DNA from: Herbihabitans rhizosphaerae
Lineage (GTDB): Bacteria > Actinomycetota > Actinomycetes > Mycobacteriales > Pseudonocardiaceae
NCBI RefSeq assembly: GCF_004216555.1
Contig: NZ_SGWQ01000017.1
Location: 1-64,000 of the forward strand
Direction: 5' to 3'
DNA: 64,000 bases
In this document: piece by piece, positions 16,108 through 23,546 of the stretch
Layout of the letters: the number at the start of each line of letters is the position of its first letter
How positions within the stretch are numbered: position 1 is the stretch's first letter
Notes under the pieces: generated by a model
Seen by the model: only the letters and a program-made list of their open reading frames with translations
Database searches by the model: none
What the model was told of the DNA's origin: nothing
Translations under genes and position numbers: made by a program

Positions 16108-18360
16108 TCAGCGCAGGGCTTCCACCCGCGCCGGGACGTACTTGTGCCACGGCGTTCCGGCGATGGGGTCGCGCCGGTGCAACGAGGTCAGCTCGTTGGG
16201 CGCGACGCCGACCGTGCCGTGCTCCGGATGGTCAACGCCGAGCCCGTTGGGCAGGGACACGTGGCCCGGTCGCATCATGTCGCTGATCTCCACGACCGCC
16301 TGCGCCGCGCCGCGCTCGGTGATCACGCGCGCGGTGTCGCCGTCACCGAGCCCGATGGCGTCCGCGTCGGCCCGGCTGATCCGCAGCGCGCCGTCGGTGT
16401 CGCGGCGCCGCCAGCTCGGGTCGCGGTAGATCGTGTTCGCGGTGAACGACCTGCGCTCGCCGGCCGACAGCACCAGCGGGAACTCGTCGCTGACCGGCAG
16501 CGGATCGTCGGCCGTGTCGCCGAGCGCGCGCAGTTTCTCCAGCAGCTCCGGGATCTCGACGGTGAACCGCTTGTCCGGCCGGCGCACGTAGTTCCACACG
16601 TCCGGCCACTCGTCGGTGGTGAAGGTGACTCCGGACGGTGTCGCCATGATCGTGTCGAACAGCGCGTCGCCGTCCGCGTGACCCGCGCGGCGCACCGCGT
16701 CGGGGTAGGTCATCGCGCAGATCTGGGCCAGGCCCCACACCGCGGCGGCGGCCCGCGCGCCGTCCGGCAGCACGGTGCCGAGCGACTCGTAGAGCAGGTA
16801 CGGGGCGAGCCCGAGCAACGCCGGATCGGCGGTCACCGTGGCGAAGAACTCGGCGGTGAACTCGGTGCGGCCGGTGCCGGCCGCTTCGGTGAGGCGTTCG
16901 AGCAGTGTCTGATCGGTGGCGTCGAGCGCGCGCAACAGCCGGGCGTAGATCTCCGGCTCGGGCAGTGTGCCGGGCAGCGCCTCGAGCAACGGCGGGCGCA
17001 GTTGGAAGGCGTTGTGCGGGAACTCCGCGTTGAAGAACGTGGCCTCCCATTTCTCGAACTGGCTCGCCGCCGGGAGCACGTAGTCGGCGCGCCGCGCGGT
17101 CTCGGTGAACGCCACGTCCACCACGACCACGAGGTCCAGTTCGTCCAGCGCCCGGCGGAAGGTGCGCGAGTCGGCCAGCGAGTGCGCCGGGTTCACGCTG
17201 TCGATCCACATCGCGCGGAAGCGATCGGGGTGGTCGGTCAGGATCTCCTCGGCGATCGAGTTGCACGGCACCAGTCCGGAGATGATCCGCGCGCCGGTGA
17301 CCGGTGTGGTGCGGATCTTGCGGCCGGTTCCGCCGCTGCCGCCCGCCGCCGCGCCGGCGATCGGGGCGAACGCGGAGTGCAGGAACATCGTGCCCGGCTT
17401 GCCGAAGTTGCCGGTAGTGATCCACAGCAGCTTGTTCAGGTACGACACGAGCGTGCTGTTCGGCGACTGTTGCACGCCGAGGTCCTCGTACGTTGTGGCA
17501 CTGTCCGCCGTTGCGATGCGGCGGGCGGCGTTGCGAAGCAATTCCTCGTCCACGCCGCAACGTTGCGCGTAGTCGGCGACCGGCACCTCGGCCAGCGTGG
17601 CGAGCACCGGCTCGGCGCCGGTGGTGTGCTCGGCGAGGAACGTGTGGTCGACGAGGTCCTCCTGCACGATCACGCCGAGCATCGCCGCGACGCACCACGC
17701 GTCGGTGCCGGGCAGCACCTGGAGGTGGATGTCGGCCATGGCCGCGGTTTCGCTGCGCCGCGGATCGAGAACGATCATCGTGCGCGCCGGGTCCCTGGCG
17801 ATCTCGCGCAACGTCGGGCGGGCGCGCGGAAAGCTGTGCGATTGCCACGGGTTCTTGCCGAGGAAGACCACGACCTCGGCGTGCTCGAAGTCGCCCTTCG
17901 TGTGGCCGCCGTAGAGCTTGCCGTCCACCCACATCTCGCCGGTCTTCTCCTGTGCCAGCGCGTTGGAGAAGTACTTGGCGCCGAGTGCGGACTGCAACGC
18001 GCGGTTGTACACACCGCCGAGGTGATTGCCCTGGCCGCCACCGCCGTAGAAGAAGATCTTGTCGCCGCCGTGGGTGTCCCGGACGTTGGCGAGCCGTGCG
18101 GCGATCTCGGCGATCGCGGTGTCCCAATCGATCTCCTCGTAGCCGCCGTCCTCGGTGCGCCGCAACGGGGTGGTGATCCGGTGGCCGCCGTTCTGGTAGT
18201 GGTCCAGTCGCAGCGCCTTCTCGCAGGTGTAGCCCTGTGACTCGGGGTGCTCGCGGTCGCCCCGGATGCGGGCGAACCGGCGGCCGTCGAGTGCGATCTC
18301 GATGCCGCAATTGCACTCGCAGAGGATGCACGCGGACTTGTGCCACTCGTTCTCGGTCAC
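16108..18360 (-). CDS. Molybdopterin-dependent oxidoreductase with 4Fe-4S cluster
   Basis: 750 residues from GTG 18358-18360 with GGGAGG six bases upstream; a longer frame to 18423 has no ribosome site. The N-terminus carries the 4Fe-4S ligands C11-x2-C14-x3-C18 and C46. The molybdopterin-guanine-dinucleotide domains follow: FYGGGGQGNHLGG, VVFLGKNPWQSHSFPRA, MIVLDPRRSET, and the C-terminal cap with LPNGLGVDHPEHGTVGVAPNELT. It belongs to the DMSO reductase superfamily near formate dehydrogenase/assimilatory nitrate reductase-like enzymes. There is no twin-arginine signal, so it is cytoplasmic. No electron-transfer subunit is encoded beside it, so substrate and partner are open. Confidence 0.9.
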   Translation of the reverse strand: MTENEWHKSACILCECNCGIEIALDGRRFARIRGDREHPESQGYTCEKALRLDHYQNGGHRITTPLRRTEDGGYEEIDWDTAIAEIAARLANVRDTHGGDKIFFYGGGGQGNHLGGVYNRALQSALGAKYFSNALAQEKTGEMWVDGKLYGGHTKGDFEHAEVVVFLGKNPWQSHSFPRARPTLREIARDPARTMIVLDPRRSETAAMADIHLQVLPGTDAWCVAAMLGVIVQEDLVDHTFLAEHTTGAEPVLATLAEVPVADYAQRCGVDEELLRNAARRIATADSATTYEDLGVQQSPNSTLVSYLNKLLWITTGNFGKPGTMFLHSAFAPIAGAAAGGSGGTGRKIRTTPVTGARIISGLVPCNSIAEEILTDHPDRFRAMWIDSVNPAHSLADSRTFRRALDELDLVVVVDVAFTETARRADYVLPAASQFEKWEATFFNAEFPHNAFQLRPPLLEALPGTLPEPEIYARLLRALDATDQTLLERLTEAAGTGRTEFTAEFFATVTADPALLGLAPYLLYESLGTVLPDGARAAAAVWGLAQICAMTYPDAVRRAGHADGDALFDTIMATPSGVTFTTDEWPDVWNYVRRPDKRFTVEIPELLEKLRALGDTADDPLPVSDEFPLVLSAGERRSFTANTIYRDPSWRRRDTDGALRISRADADAIGLGDGDTARVITERGAAQAVVEISDMMRPGHVSLPNGLGVDHPEHGTVGVAPNELTSLHRRDPIAGTPWHKYVPARVEALR

Positions 18361-18400
18361 GATCGACCTCCCGTGTGCGGCTACCTGCCGGTAACTATGC

Positions 18401-18409
18401 TGTCTGACA
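18401..18409. promoter_or_regulatory. Candidate TetR operator in the divergent promoter region
   Basis: TGTCTGACA (TGTC, one-base centre, GACA) lies midway in the 74-bp gap between the oxidoreductase start (18360) and the divergent TetR start (18435). The flanks are AT-richer than the surroundings (ACTATGC and TACTCC). Position and dyad symmetry suit a TetR site controlling both promoters. Only the short core is symmetric, so confidence is limited. Confidence 0.45.
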
Positions 18410-18434
18410 TACTCCAGAGTCAAGGAGGTGGCCG

Positions 18435-19031
18435 ATGGCCCGGGAGCGCGGGGAGAGCAAGCAGCGGATGCTCACAAGCGCGGTGGCGCTGCTGCGGGAG
18501 CGCGGTGCCGCGGCGGTCACGGTGGACGCCGTTCTCGCGCACAGCGGAGCGCCGCGCGGCTCGGTGTACCACCACTTTCCCGGCGGCCGGCACGAGTTGA
18601 TCACGAGCGCGGTGCGGCTGGCCGGTGACCACGTGGCCGCGCTGCTGGACGAGGCGGTCCGGGAGGGTGATCCCGTTCGGGTGCTGCGCGGGTTCGTGAG
18701 GTTCTGGAAGCGCACCCTCGTCGAGACCGACTACCTGTCCGGGTGCCCGGTCGTGGCGCTGGCCGTCGACGGGGGACAGGCGCCGCCCGAGACGGTCGAA
18801 CTGGTGCGGGACATCTTTACCCGCTGGCAGACGAGCCTCACCGCGCTGCTGACCGGTGCCGGCGCGCCGCCGCGACGGGCGCGCCGGCTCGCCACCTTGG
18901 TGGTCGCGTCGGTGGAGGGAGCGATCATCCTCAGCCGTGCCCAGCGTGACGCCGGCCCACTCGACGACGTGCTCGCCGAGTTGACCCCGCTGCTGGCGGT
19001 TACGGATGGCGGCGGTCGGGAAAATACGTGA
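18435..19031 (+). CDS. TetR family transcriptional regulator
   Basis: 198 residues from ATG 18435 with a strong AAGGAGGT ribosome site. The helix-turn-helix covers about residues 8-55 (MLTSAVALLRERGAAAVTVD, APRGSVYHHFPGGRHELI). The C-terminal domain has GCPVVALAVDGG, as in the LmrA/YxaF-type subgroup. It is divergent from the molybdopterin oxidoreductase gene and probably represses it and itself. Several regulators of this subgroup sense flavonoids or lipophilic drugs; the ligand here is unknown. Confidence 0.92.
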   Translation: MARERGESKQRMLTSAVALLRERGAAAVTVDAVLAHSGAPRGSVYHHFPGGRHELITSAVRLAGDHVAALLDEAVREGDPVRVLRGFVRFWKRTLVETDYLSGCPVVALAVDGGQAPPETVELVRDIFTRWQTSLTALLTGAGAPPRRARRLATLVVASVEGAIILSRAQRDAGPLDDVLAELTPLLAVTDGGGRENT

Positions 19032-19129
19032 TCTTACGGATTGTTCGCGGCTGCCAAAGGGTGAATGTTGTTGACATCTGCCAATGCCGGCAGTAGGAGC
19101 TCCGCACTCCGACACACGAAGGACGAGTC

Positions 19130-19411
19130 GTGTCCGATATCCGATTGGCGCCGCGCGTGTGGACGACCTGGCACACCAACGGTGCCGACGGGCGCGACCA
19201 CGCGGTGACGGACGAGGCGATGGCGGCCGCCGACGACGGGATCTACGAAGGACTGTGCGGCGTCACCGTGGTGCCCGGCTCGATGACACAGCCGCCCGGC
19301 CCGCAGTGTCCGGCGTGCCGGGGAATGACACGGCGATCCGTCGAGGGGGCGGGTCAGCCGGTCTCGAGGCCGCGAGCGCGACGGCCGTTCGCACGCCTGT
19401 GGAGAAGGTGA
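19130..19411 (+). CDS. Small hypothetical protein with CxxC motif
   Basis: 93 residues from GTG 19130 with AAGGA upstream. The sequence includes VWTTWHTNGADGRDHAVTDE, a central GLCGVTVVPGSMTQPPGPQC and a PACRGM segment. The CPAC pair plus the earlier Cys could bind zinc. The C-terminus is basic (RPRARRPFARLWRR). The composition is that of a real protein rather than a shadow frame: it is acidic in the first half and codon third positions are GC-rich. I recognise the general type from actinomycete genomes as an uncharacterised short protein. It has no operon partner. Confidence 0.65.
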   Translation: MSDIRLAPRVWTTWHTNGADGRDHAVTDEAMAAADDGIYEGLCGVTVVPGSMTQPPGPQCPACRGMTRRSVEGAGQPVSRPRARRPFARLWRR

Positions 19412-19438
19412 CTCGCGCGGCGGAGCGCGGAACTCGGG

Positions 19439-19501
19439 GTGTCTGAGCGCGGGACTCGCCGGTGCAGGGCGCGGGACTCGCCGGTGCAGGGCGCGGGACT
19501 C
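19439..19501. repeat. Tandem 22-bp repeats containing CGCGGGACTC
   Basis: CGCGGGACTC occurs at 19448, 19470 and 19492, exactly 22 bp apart, each followed by GCCGGTGCAG or a variant. The element fills the gap between two convergent genes. A 21-bp stretch (19439-19459) is identical to 31238-31258, in another convergent intergenic gap, which shows a dispersed repeat family. Confidence 0.85.
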
Positions 19502-19507
19502 GCGAGG

Positions 19508-20452
19508 TCAGGTGGACTGGGCTTCCACCAGGGCGTCGCCCAGCTGAGTGCGCCAGTACCGCACTGATCGCCCGTCACGCTCCGAGGTGGCCAGCCGCGC
19601 TCCGGTCAACGCCGACAGGTGCGCGCTGACCGTTGCCAGGCTGTACCCCAGCTGCGCGGCGAGTTGGCTCGTCGTCGTGGGATCGCGCAGCGTCCGCAGG
19701 ATCTTCGCCCGCGTCGCGCCGACCAGCCTGTCCAGCCCGTCGCCACCCGGCGCGTCGGCCACCCGCGTGGGGTACGTGATCGTGTGCGTCCCGCTCGTGT
19801 GCACTCCGTACCAGGAGACGCCGAGCCCGCACGGCACGAGCACCAGCTCCGCGTCCCGCACCTCCGCGTGCACCGGCTCGCGCTGCGCCACGTGCAGCCG
19901 GTTCTCGCCGAGCCAGCGCACGGCCGGCCCGAGCCCGGCGAGCGCCCGCGTCCAGCCGTGCGCGTCCAGCCGGCCGGCCCGCTGCGCCGTGTCGTGCGTG
20001 AACGCCGCCTCGCGCCGCTCCCAGTCGTGCCGGGTCAGCCGGTTCCACACCATGCGCAGCGCGTCCGCGATCCTCGGCACCACGTCGTCGCCCTCCAGAA
20101 CGGGCGGCAACCCGATGCCGGTGGCCCGCAGCAGGTCGCGGCGGGCCCGCATCAGCGGTGTCGCCTCCACCGCGGCCAGCTCGTCGTCGAACGTGGCACC
20201 GGACATCGGCGGCACGGACAGCAGAAAGCCCGGCGGGCGGACACTCGCGGCGAGCACGCAGACCAACGCGTACGTCGTGCGGTCGGCGGTGATCTCGCCG
20301 AGCGCGTCGGCGTGCCGTTCGAGCCAGTCGCGGCCGCCGGCGGGCGGCGTGGGGTCACCGACGAGCACCAGCGTGGCCACCGTCTCGGCAAGTGGGGACG
20401 GCGCGAACCGGGCCCGTACCTGGGCGCTTGGGCGAATCGTCAGCAGAGTCAT
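19508..20452 (-). CDS. ArsR/winged-helix family regulator with DUF5937-type N-terminus
   Basis: 314 residues from ATG 20450-20452. The C-terminal 70 residues form an ArsR-type winged helix: ATRAKILRTLRDPTTTSQLA, YSLATVSAHLSALTGARLAT, DGRSVRYW. The N-terminal 220 residues match the DUF5937 domain often fused to such helices (a probable ligand-sensing region). There is no Shine-Dalgarno sequence in front of the ATG; instead a 13-bp GC hairpin ends nine bases before it, preceded by a 33-codon ORF with a strong ribosome site. This suggests that translation of the regulator depends on the leader. The target genes are unknown. Confidence 0.85.
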   Translation of the reverse strand: MTLLTIRPSAQVRARFAPSPLAETVATLVLVGDPTPPAGGRDWLERHADALGEITADRTTYALVCVLAASVRPPGFLLSVPPMSGATFDDELAAVEATPLMRARRDLLRATGIGLPPVLEGDDVVPRIADALRMVWNRLTRHDWERREAAFTHDTAQRAGRLDAHGWTRALAGLGPAVRWLGENRLHVAQREPVHAEVRDAELVLVPCGLGVSWYGVHTSGTHTITYPTRVADAPGGDGLDRLVGATRAKILRTLRDPTTTSQLAAQLGYSLATVSAHLSALTGARLATSERDGRSVRYWRTQLGDALVEAQST

Positions 20453-20461
20453 GGTGGAGGT

Positions 20462-20495
20462 GCGCGCCCGGGCGCGGGGGTACGCCCGGGCGCGC
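20462..20495 (-). promoter_or_regulatory. Strong GC hairpin in the leader of the ArsR-type gene
   Basis: GCGCGCCCGGGCG (20462-20474) and CGCCCGGGCGCGC (20483-20495) are perfect 13-bp complements around an 8-base loop. Read on the minus strand, the hairpin starts five bases after the stop of a 33-codon ORF and ends nine bases before the regulator ATG. It would hide the initiation region. Its place between a leader ORF and a gene without its own ribosome site suggests attenuation or translational coupling. Confidence 0.7.
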
Positions 20496-20500
20496 GCGGT

Positions 20501-20602
20501 TCAGCGTGCGGTGCCGAACCACACCGCGGGCAGAGGGAGGCCCGCGGGGCCGGTGGGGGACAAGGCGACGGCCCGGGTGCCGGCCGCGTTGCTGTGTTTC
20601 AT
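20501..20602 (-). CDS. Putative 33-residue leader peptide
   Basis: ATG 20600-20602 is preceded by AGGAAGG with six bases spacing, the best ribosome site in this area. The frame encodes 33 residues beginning MKHSNAAGTRAVAL and ending PLPAVWFGTAR before TGA. There is no signal peptide. It contains a PTGPAGLPLP segment, and proline-rich runs are known to slow ribosomes. The ORF is directly upstream of a strong hairpin and the ArsR-type regulator, so a regulatory leader peptide is the preferred reading. A small bioactive peptide precursor is an alternative but no modification enzymes are adjacent. Confidence 0.6.
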   Translation of the reverse strand: MKHSNAAGTRAVALSPTGPAGLPLPAVWFGTAR

Positions 20603-20711
20603 CGAAGACCTTCCTCGCCGGGACCAGGACACGATCAGGCCGCGCCGGCCTTCTCACCCGCTTTACGCGTTCGCGGGGCCCGTCCGTCGCACGAGTTTCA
20701 AATTTCTTCGA

Positions 20712-21680
20712 TCAGCCTGGTTTTCCCTGGCCGGGCTGCTGACCGCCGCCCGGCCCCGGGTGCCGGCCGGCCGGTCCGGGATTCGGCGCCGGCCGTCCCG
20801 GTTGGGATCCGGCGTTCGGCTGCCGTGGCGCGGGCGGACCCGGACGGCGCGCACCCGAGTCACCCTGCTTCGGTGCGGCCGAGGGCGGTTTCGGACCCGC
20901 GTCGGCGGGAGCGGGTGAGTGCGGCACGGCGGGCCGCACCGGAGCGCCGCCGTGACCCGGCGGCGCGAGTGGCGCGGGTGGCACGGCGGCGGGCGGCCCG
21001 TGCACCACGGCGACCGGCGGTGGCGCGGGCGGGACCGGGACGGGCGGCGCCGGCTGGATCGCGACGGCGACGCCCACCGTGCCGATCGCGACCGTGCTCG
21101 TCGCGGCCACCGCACCATGGCCGGCCGCGGTGGCCGTGCGCAGCACCTTGGCCAGCAGCACAGCGATGGCGGCGAGTGCGGAGGCGAGGATCGCCCGCGC
21201 GGCCGACCGTGCGCGCGCCAGCAGCGACTCGGCCGTGCGGTAGTTGACCTCGAGCGACCTGGCCACGCCGGCGACGTCCAGTCCGGACGCCCGCAGATGC
21301 AGCGCGCGGGCCTGGCGCGCCGGCAGGTCGGAGATCCGCTCGGCCACCCAGGCGGCTTCGGCGCGATCGCACACCTTCGGCTCGCACGAGTCGGCGGCGG
21401 CCGGCGGCGCGGCCCGGCTCCATCGCCGGTGCTCGCGGTGCCGCTCGCGGCGCAGGTCGGCGCACAGGCGGACGGTCACGGTGCTCAGCCACGCCGGCAG
21501 CCGGTCGGCGTCCACGTCGTGTTCGACGGCCCGCAGCAGCGCCTCGGCCACGACGTCCTCGGCGTCCTGCTCGCTCACCGTGCGCCGGCGTGCGATCCGT
21601 AGCAAGCGTGACCGATGCTCTTCGGCACGCTCCCAACGACTCGTACCCGAAGCCCGGGCAACCAGGGTCGTCTCGGTCAC
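20712..21680 (-). CDS. ECF-type sigma factor fused to a membrane anchor and Pro-rich tail
   Basis: 322 residues from GTG 21678-21680 with GGGAGG upstream. Residues about 15-80 are sigma region 2 (QDAEDVVAEALLRAVEHDVD). Residues about 110-165 are region 4 (LPARQARALHLRASGLDVAG, EVNYRTAESLLARARSAARA). Two hydrophobic segments follow (AILASALAAIAVLLAKVL, and VAATSTVAIGTVGVAVAI). About 110 Pro/Ala/Gly-rich residues complete the protein and would lie outside the cell. No separate anti-sigma gene is present. The protein may be a self-anchored sigma factor whose release depends on the membrane part. The promoter targets are unknown. Confidence 0.85.
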   Translation of the reverse strand: MTETTLVARASGTSRWERAEEHRSRLLRIARRRTVSEQDAEDVVAEALLRAVEHDVDADRLPAWLSTVTVRLCADLRRERHREHRRWSRAAPPAAADSCEPKVCDRAEAAWVAERISDLPARQARALHLRASGLDVAGVARSLEVNYRTAESLLARARSAARAILASALAAIAVLLAKVLRTATAAGHGAVAATSTVAIGTVGVAVAIQPAPPVPVPPAPPPVAVVHGPPAAVPPAPLAPPGHGGAPVRPAVPHSPAPADAGPKPPSAAPKQGDSGARRPGPPAPRQPNAGSQPGRPAPNPGPAGRHPGPGGGQQPGQGKPG

Positions 21681-21726
21681 GGGTGCCTCCCGTCGATCGG
21701 GGCCGCTCGGAACCTACCGCTTGGTA

Positions 21727-22065
21727 TCAGTCGATGACCAGTAGCACGAACGCCACGGCGATCGCGGCGCTGACGGCGATGGTGAGCAGCAACGGCATCC
21801 GCTGGCGGGGAAGCGGCTGGTCAGCGCGGATCGCCTTGTCCACCTCCGACCATCTGCGATAGCTGGTCGCGGCCAGCAGGAAACCGATCACCACCAGCCC
21901 GAGGCCGAGCCCGTAGCGCAGCGCGGGCGGTTCGAGATCGGGCAGCAGGTGGGTGACCGCCGCGCCGCCGGCGACCAGGGCCAGCGCCGTTCTGATCCAC
22001 GCGAGGAACGTGCGCTCGTTGGCCAGGGTGAACCGGTAGTCGGGCTCGCGGGGCTCGTCGGGCAC
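21727..22065 (-). CDS. DUF202 (YidH-like) small membrane protein
   Basis: 112 residues from GTG 22063-22065. Three hydrophobic segments match the DUF202 pattern. The family signature at the first one reads RFTLANERTFLAWIRTALAL and is followed by a second (GLGLVVIGFLLAATSYRRW) and a third (LLLTIAVSAAIAVAFVLLV). DUF202 proteins are small integral membrane proteins of unknown function. A long upstream frame on the same strand is antisense to the MocA-like gene and is not used. It lies 46 bp before the sigma factor gene on the same strand and could be co-transcribed with it. Confidence 0.9.
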   Translation of the reverse strand: MPDEPREPDYRFTLANERTFLAWIRTALALVAGGAAVTHLLPDLEPPALRYGLGLGLVVIGFLLAATSYRRWSEVDKAIRADQPLPRQRMPLLLTIAVSAAIAVAFVLLVID

Positions 22066-22103
22066 GGGCCCCAGCCTGCCCGCAGTCGGGCTACCGTGCA
22101 CCC

Positions 22104-22655
22104 GTGACCGCCGCGATTCTGCTCGCAGCCGGCGCCGGCCGCCGGTTCGGAATGCCGAAGGCGCTCGCCGAGATCGACGGGGAACCGTTGGTGCGCAACG
22201 CTCTTCGCGTCCTGTCCGACGCGGGATGCGCGCCGGTTCGGGTGGTCGTGGGGGCGGCCGCCGATCAGGTGCTGGCGCTGCTGCCGGACGGTGTCGCGGT
22301 GGTGGCCGAGGACTGGGAGCGTGGCATGTCGGCGTCGCTGCGCGCCGGGCTGCTGGCGATGCTGGCCCTGGAGCCCGTGCCGGACGCGGCGCTGATCCAT
22401 CTGGTCGACCTGCCCGGCGTCGGGGTGGAGGCGGTGCGGCGGGTGGCCGCGCTGGCCGGGCCGGATGTGTTGGCGCGGGCGGCGTACGCGGGTGAGCCGG
22501 GGCATCCGGTGCTGATCGGCCGGCGATATTGGGACGACGTGCTGTCCGACCTGGCGGGTGATCAGGGCGCGCGCGGCTGGTTGGCCGGGCGCGACGTGCG
22601 ACTGGTGGAATGCGGTGACGTGGCGAGCGGGCGTGATCTGGACTATCGGAGCTAG
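22104..22655 (+). CDS. MobA/MocA-like nucleotidyltransferase (molybdenum cofactor modification)
   Basis: 183 residues from GTG 22104. The N-terminal nucleotide-binding signature is present (ILLAAGAGRRFGMPKAL), followed by WERGMSASLRAGLLA, HLVDLPGVG and the AYAGEPGHPVLIGRRYWD loop. This is the MocA type, which transfers CMP to molybdopterin to form the dinucleotide cofactor used by xanthine dehydrogenase/CO dehydrogenase-type enzymes. It opens the cluster that also contains MoxR, VWA, XdhC and the CoxSLM subunits, so it most likely supplies their cofactor. Confidence 0.9.
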   Translation: MTAAILLAAGAGRRFGMPKALAEIDGEPLVRNALRVLSDAGCAPVRVVVGAAADQVLALLPDGVAVVAEDWERGMSASLRAGLLAMLALEPVPDAALIHLVDLPGVGVEAVRRVAALAGPDVLARAAYAGEPGHPVLIGRRYWDDVLSDLAGDQGARGWLAGRDVRLVECGDVASGRDLDYRS

Positions 22656-22664
22656 CCTCATGAT

Positions 22665-23546
22665 GTGAGCCGGGACACACCAGGTACTCCCGCCGAGCTG
22701 GCCCGCGCGCTGGAGTCGACCGGGTATCTGCCTGACGACGGCGTCGCCACGGCGGCGTCTCTCGCCTGCCGCATGGGCCGGCCGTTGCTGTGTGAGGGTG
22801 AGCCCGGCACGGGGAAGACCTCGCTGGCGGTCGCGCTGGCGGAGGCGCTCGGGCTGTCGCTGATCAGGTTGCAGTGTCACGAGGGGATCGACGCGGCGCA
22901 GGCGCTCTACGAGTGGGACTTCCCGCGTCAGCTGTTGCACCTCCGTGCGCTGGAGTCCGGCGGTTCGATCGACGCCGACGAGGCCGAGAAATCCCTGTAC
23001 ACACAACGGTTTCTGCTCGCGCGGCCGCTGTTGCGCGCGCTCACCGAGGCGCCGTGCGTGCTGCTGGTGGACGAGTTGGACCGTGCCGACGACGAGTTCG
23101 AGGCGTTCCTGCTCCAGGTGCTGGACGAGAACGCCGTCACCATCCCCGAGCTGGGCGAGGTGCGCGCCGCGACACCGCCGCTGGTCGTGCTCACCTCCAA
23201 CCGCACCCGCGAGGTGCACGACGCGCTGAAGCGGCGTTGCCTCTACCGCTGGCTGCGGCATCCCGATCTGGCGCGGGAGATCGCAATATTGCGATCGAGG
23301 ATCCCGGGTATCGAGCAACGCCTCGCCGAACAGGTCGCCGCCGCCGTGCGACGCCTCCGCACGATGGAGTTGCTCAAGCCGCCGGGTGTCGCCGAGTCGC
23401 TGGACTGGGCCGGCGCGTTGCTCGCACTGGATCGCACCGAGCTGGACGCGGAGAGCGGCGCCGCCACGCTCGGCGCCGTGCTGAAGTACCGCGAGGACGC
23501 CGACCGGGTCATCGCGGCCGGCTTCGACGCGCTGCTGGCCGGGTGA
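22665..23546 (+). CDS. MoxR-type AAA ATPase (CoxD-like)
   Basis: 293 residues from GTG 22665. Walker A (GEPGTGKT, residues 45-52), Walker B (CVLLVDELDRAD) and the sensor segment VVLTSNRTREVHDALKRRC are all present. CoxD-type ATPases help to mature the molybdenum-copper or related centre of CO dehydrogenase-like enzymes together with a VWA protein. The next gene overlaps by four bases and encodes such a VWA protein. A perfect 18-bp palindrome (GATCGCAATATTGCGATC, 23279-23296) lies inside the coding sequence. Confidence 0.92.
   Translation: MSRDTPGTPAELARALESTGYLPDDGVATAASLACRMGRPLLCEGEPGTGKTSLAVALAEALGLSLIRLQCHEGIDAAQALYEWDFPRQLLHLRALESGGSIDADEAEKSLYTQRFLLARPLLRALTEAPCVLLVDELDRADDEFEAFLLQVLDENAVTIPELGEVRAATPPLVVLTSNRTREVHDALKRRCLYRWLRHPDLAREIAILRSRIPGIEQRLAEQVAAAVRRLRTMELLKPPGVAESLDWAGALLALDRTELDAESGAATLGAVLKYREDADRVIAAGFDALLAG

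Noticed and set aside
16060-18240. Long plus-strand frame opposite the molybdopterin oxidoreductase
   Set aside because: The minus strand carries all conserved motifs; the plus frame has biased shadow composition and no ribosome site.
20501-20602. RiPP precursor peptide
   Set aside because: There is no modification enzyme, protease or exporter gene next to it, and the hairpin plus regulator arrangement is explained better by a leader peptide.
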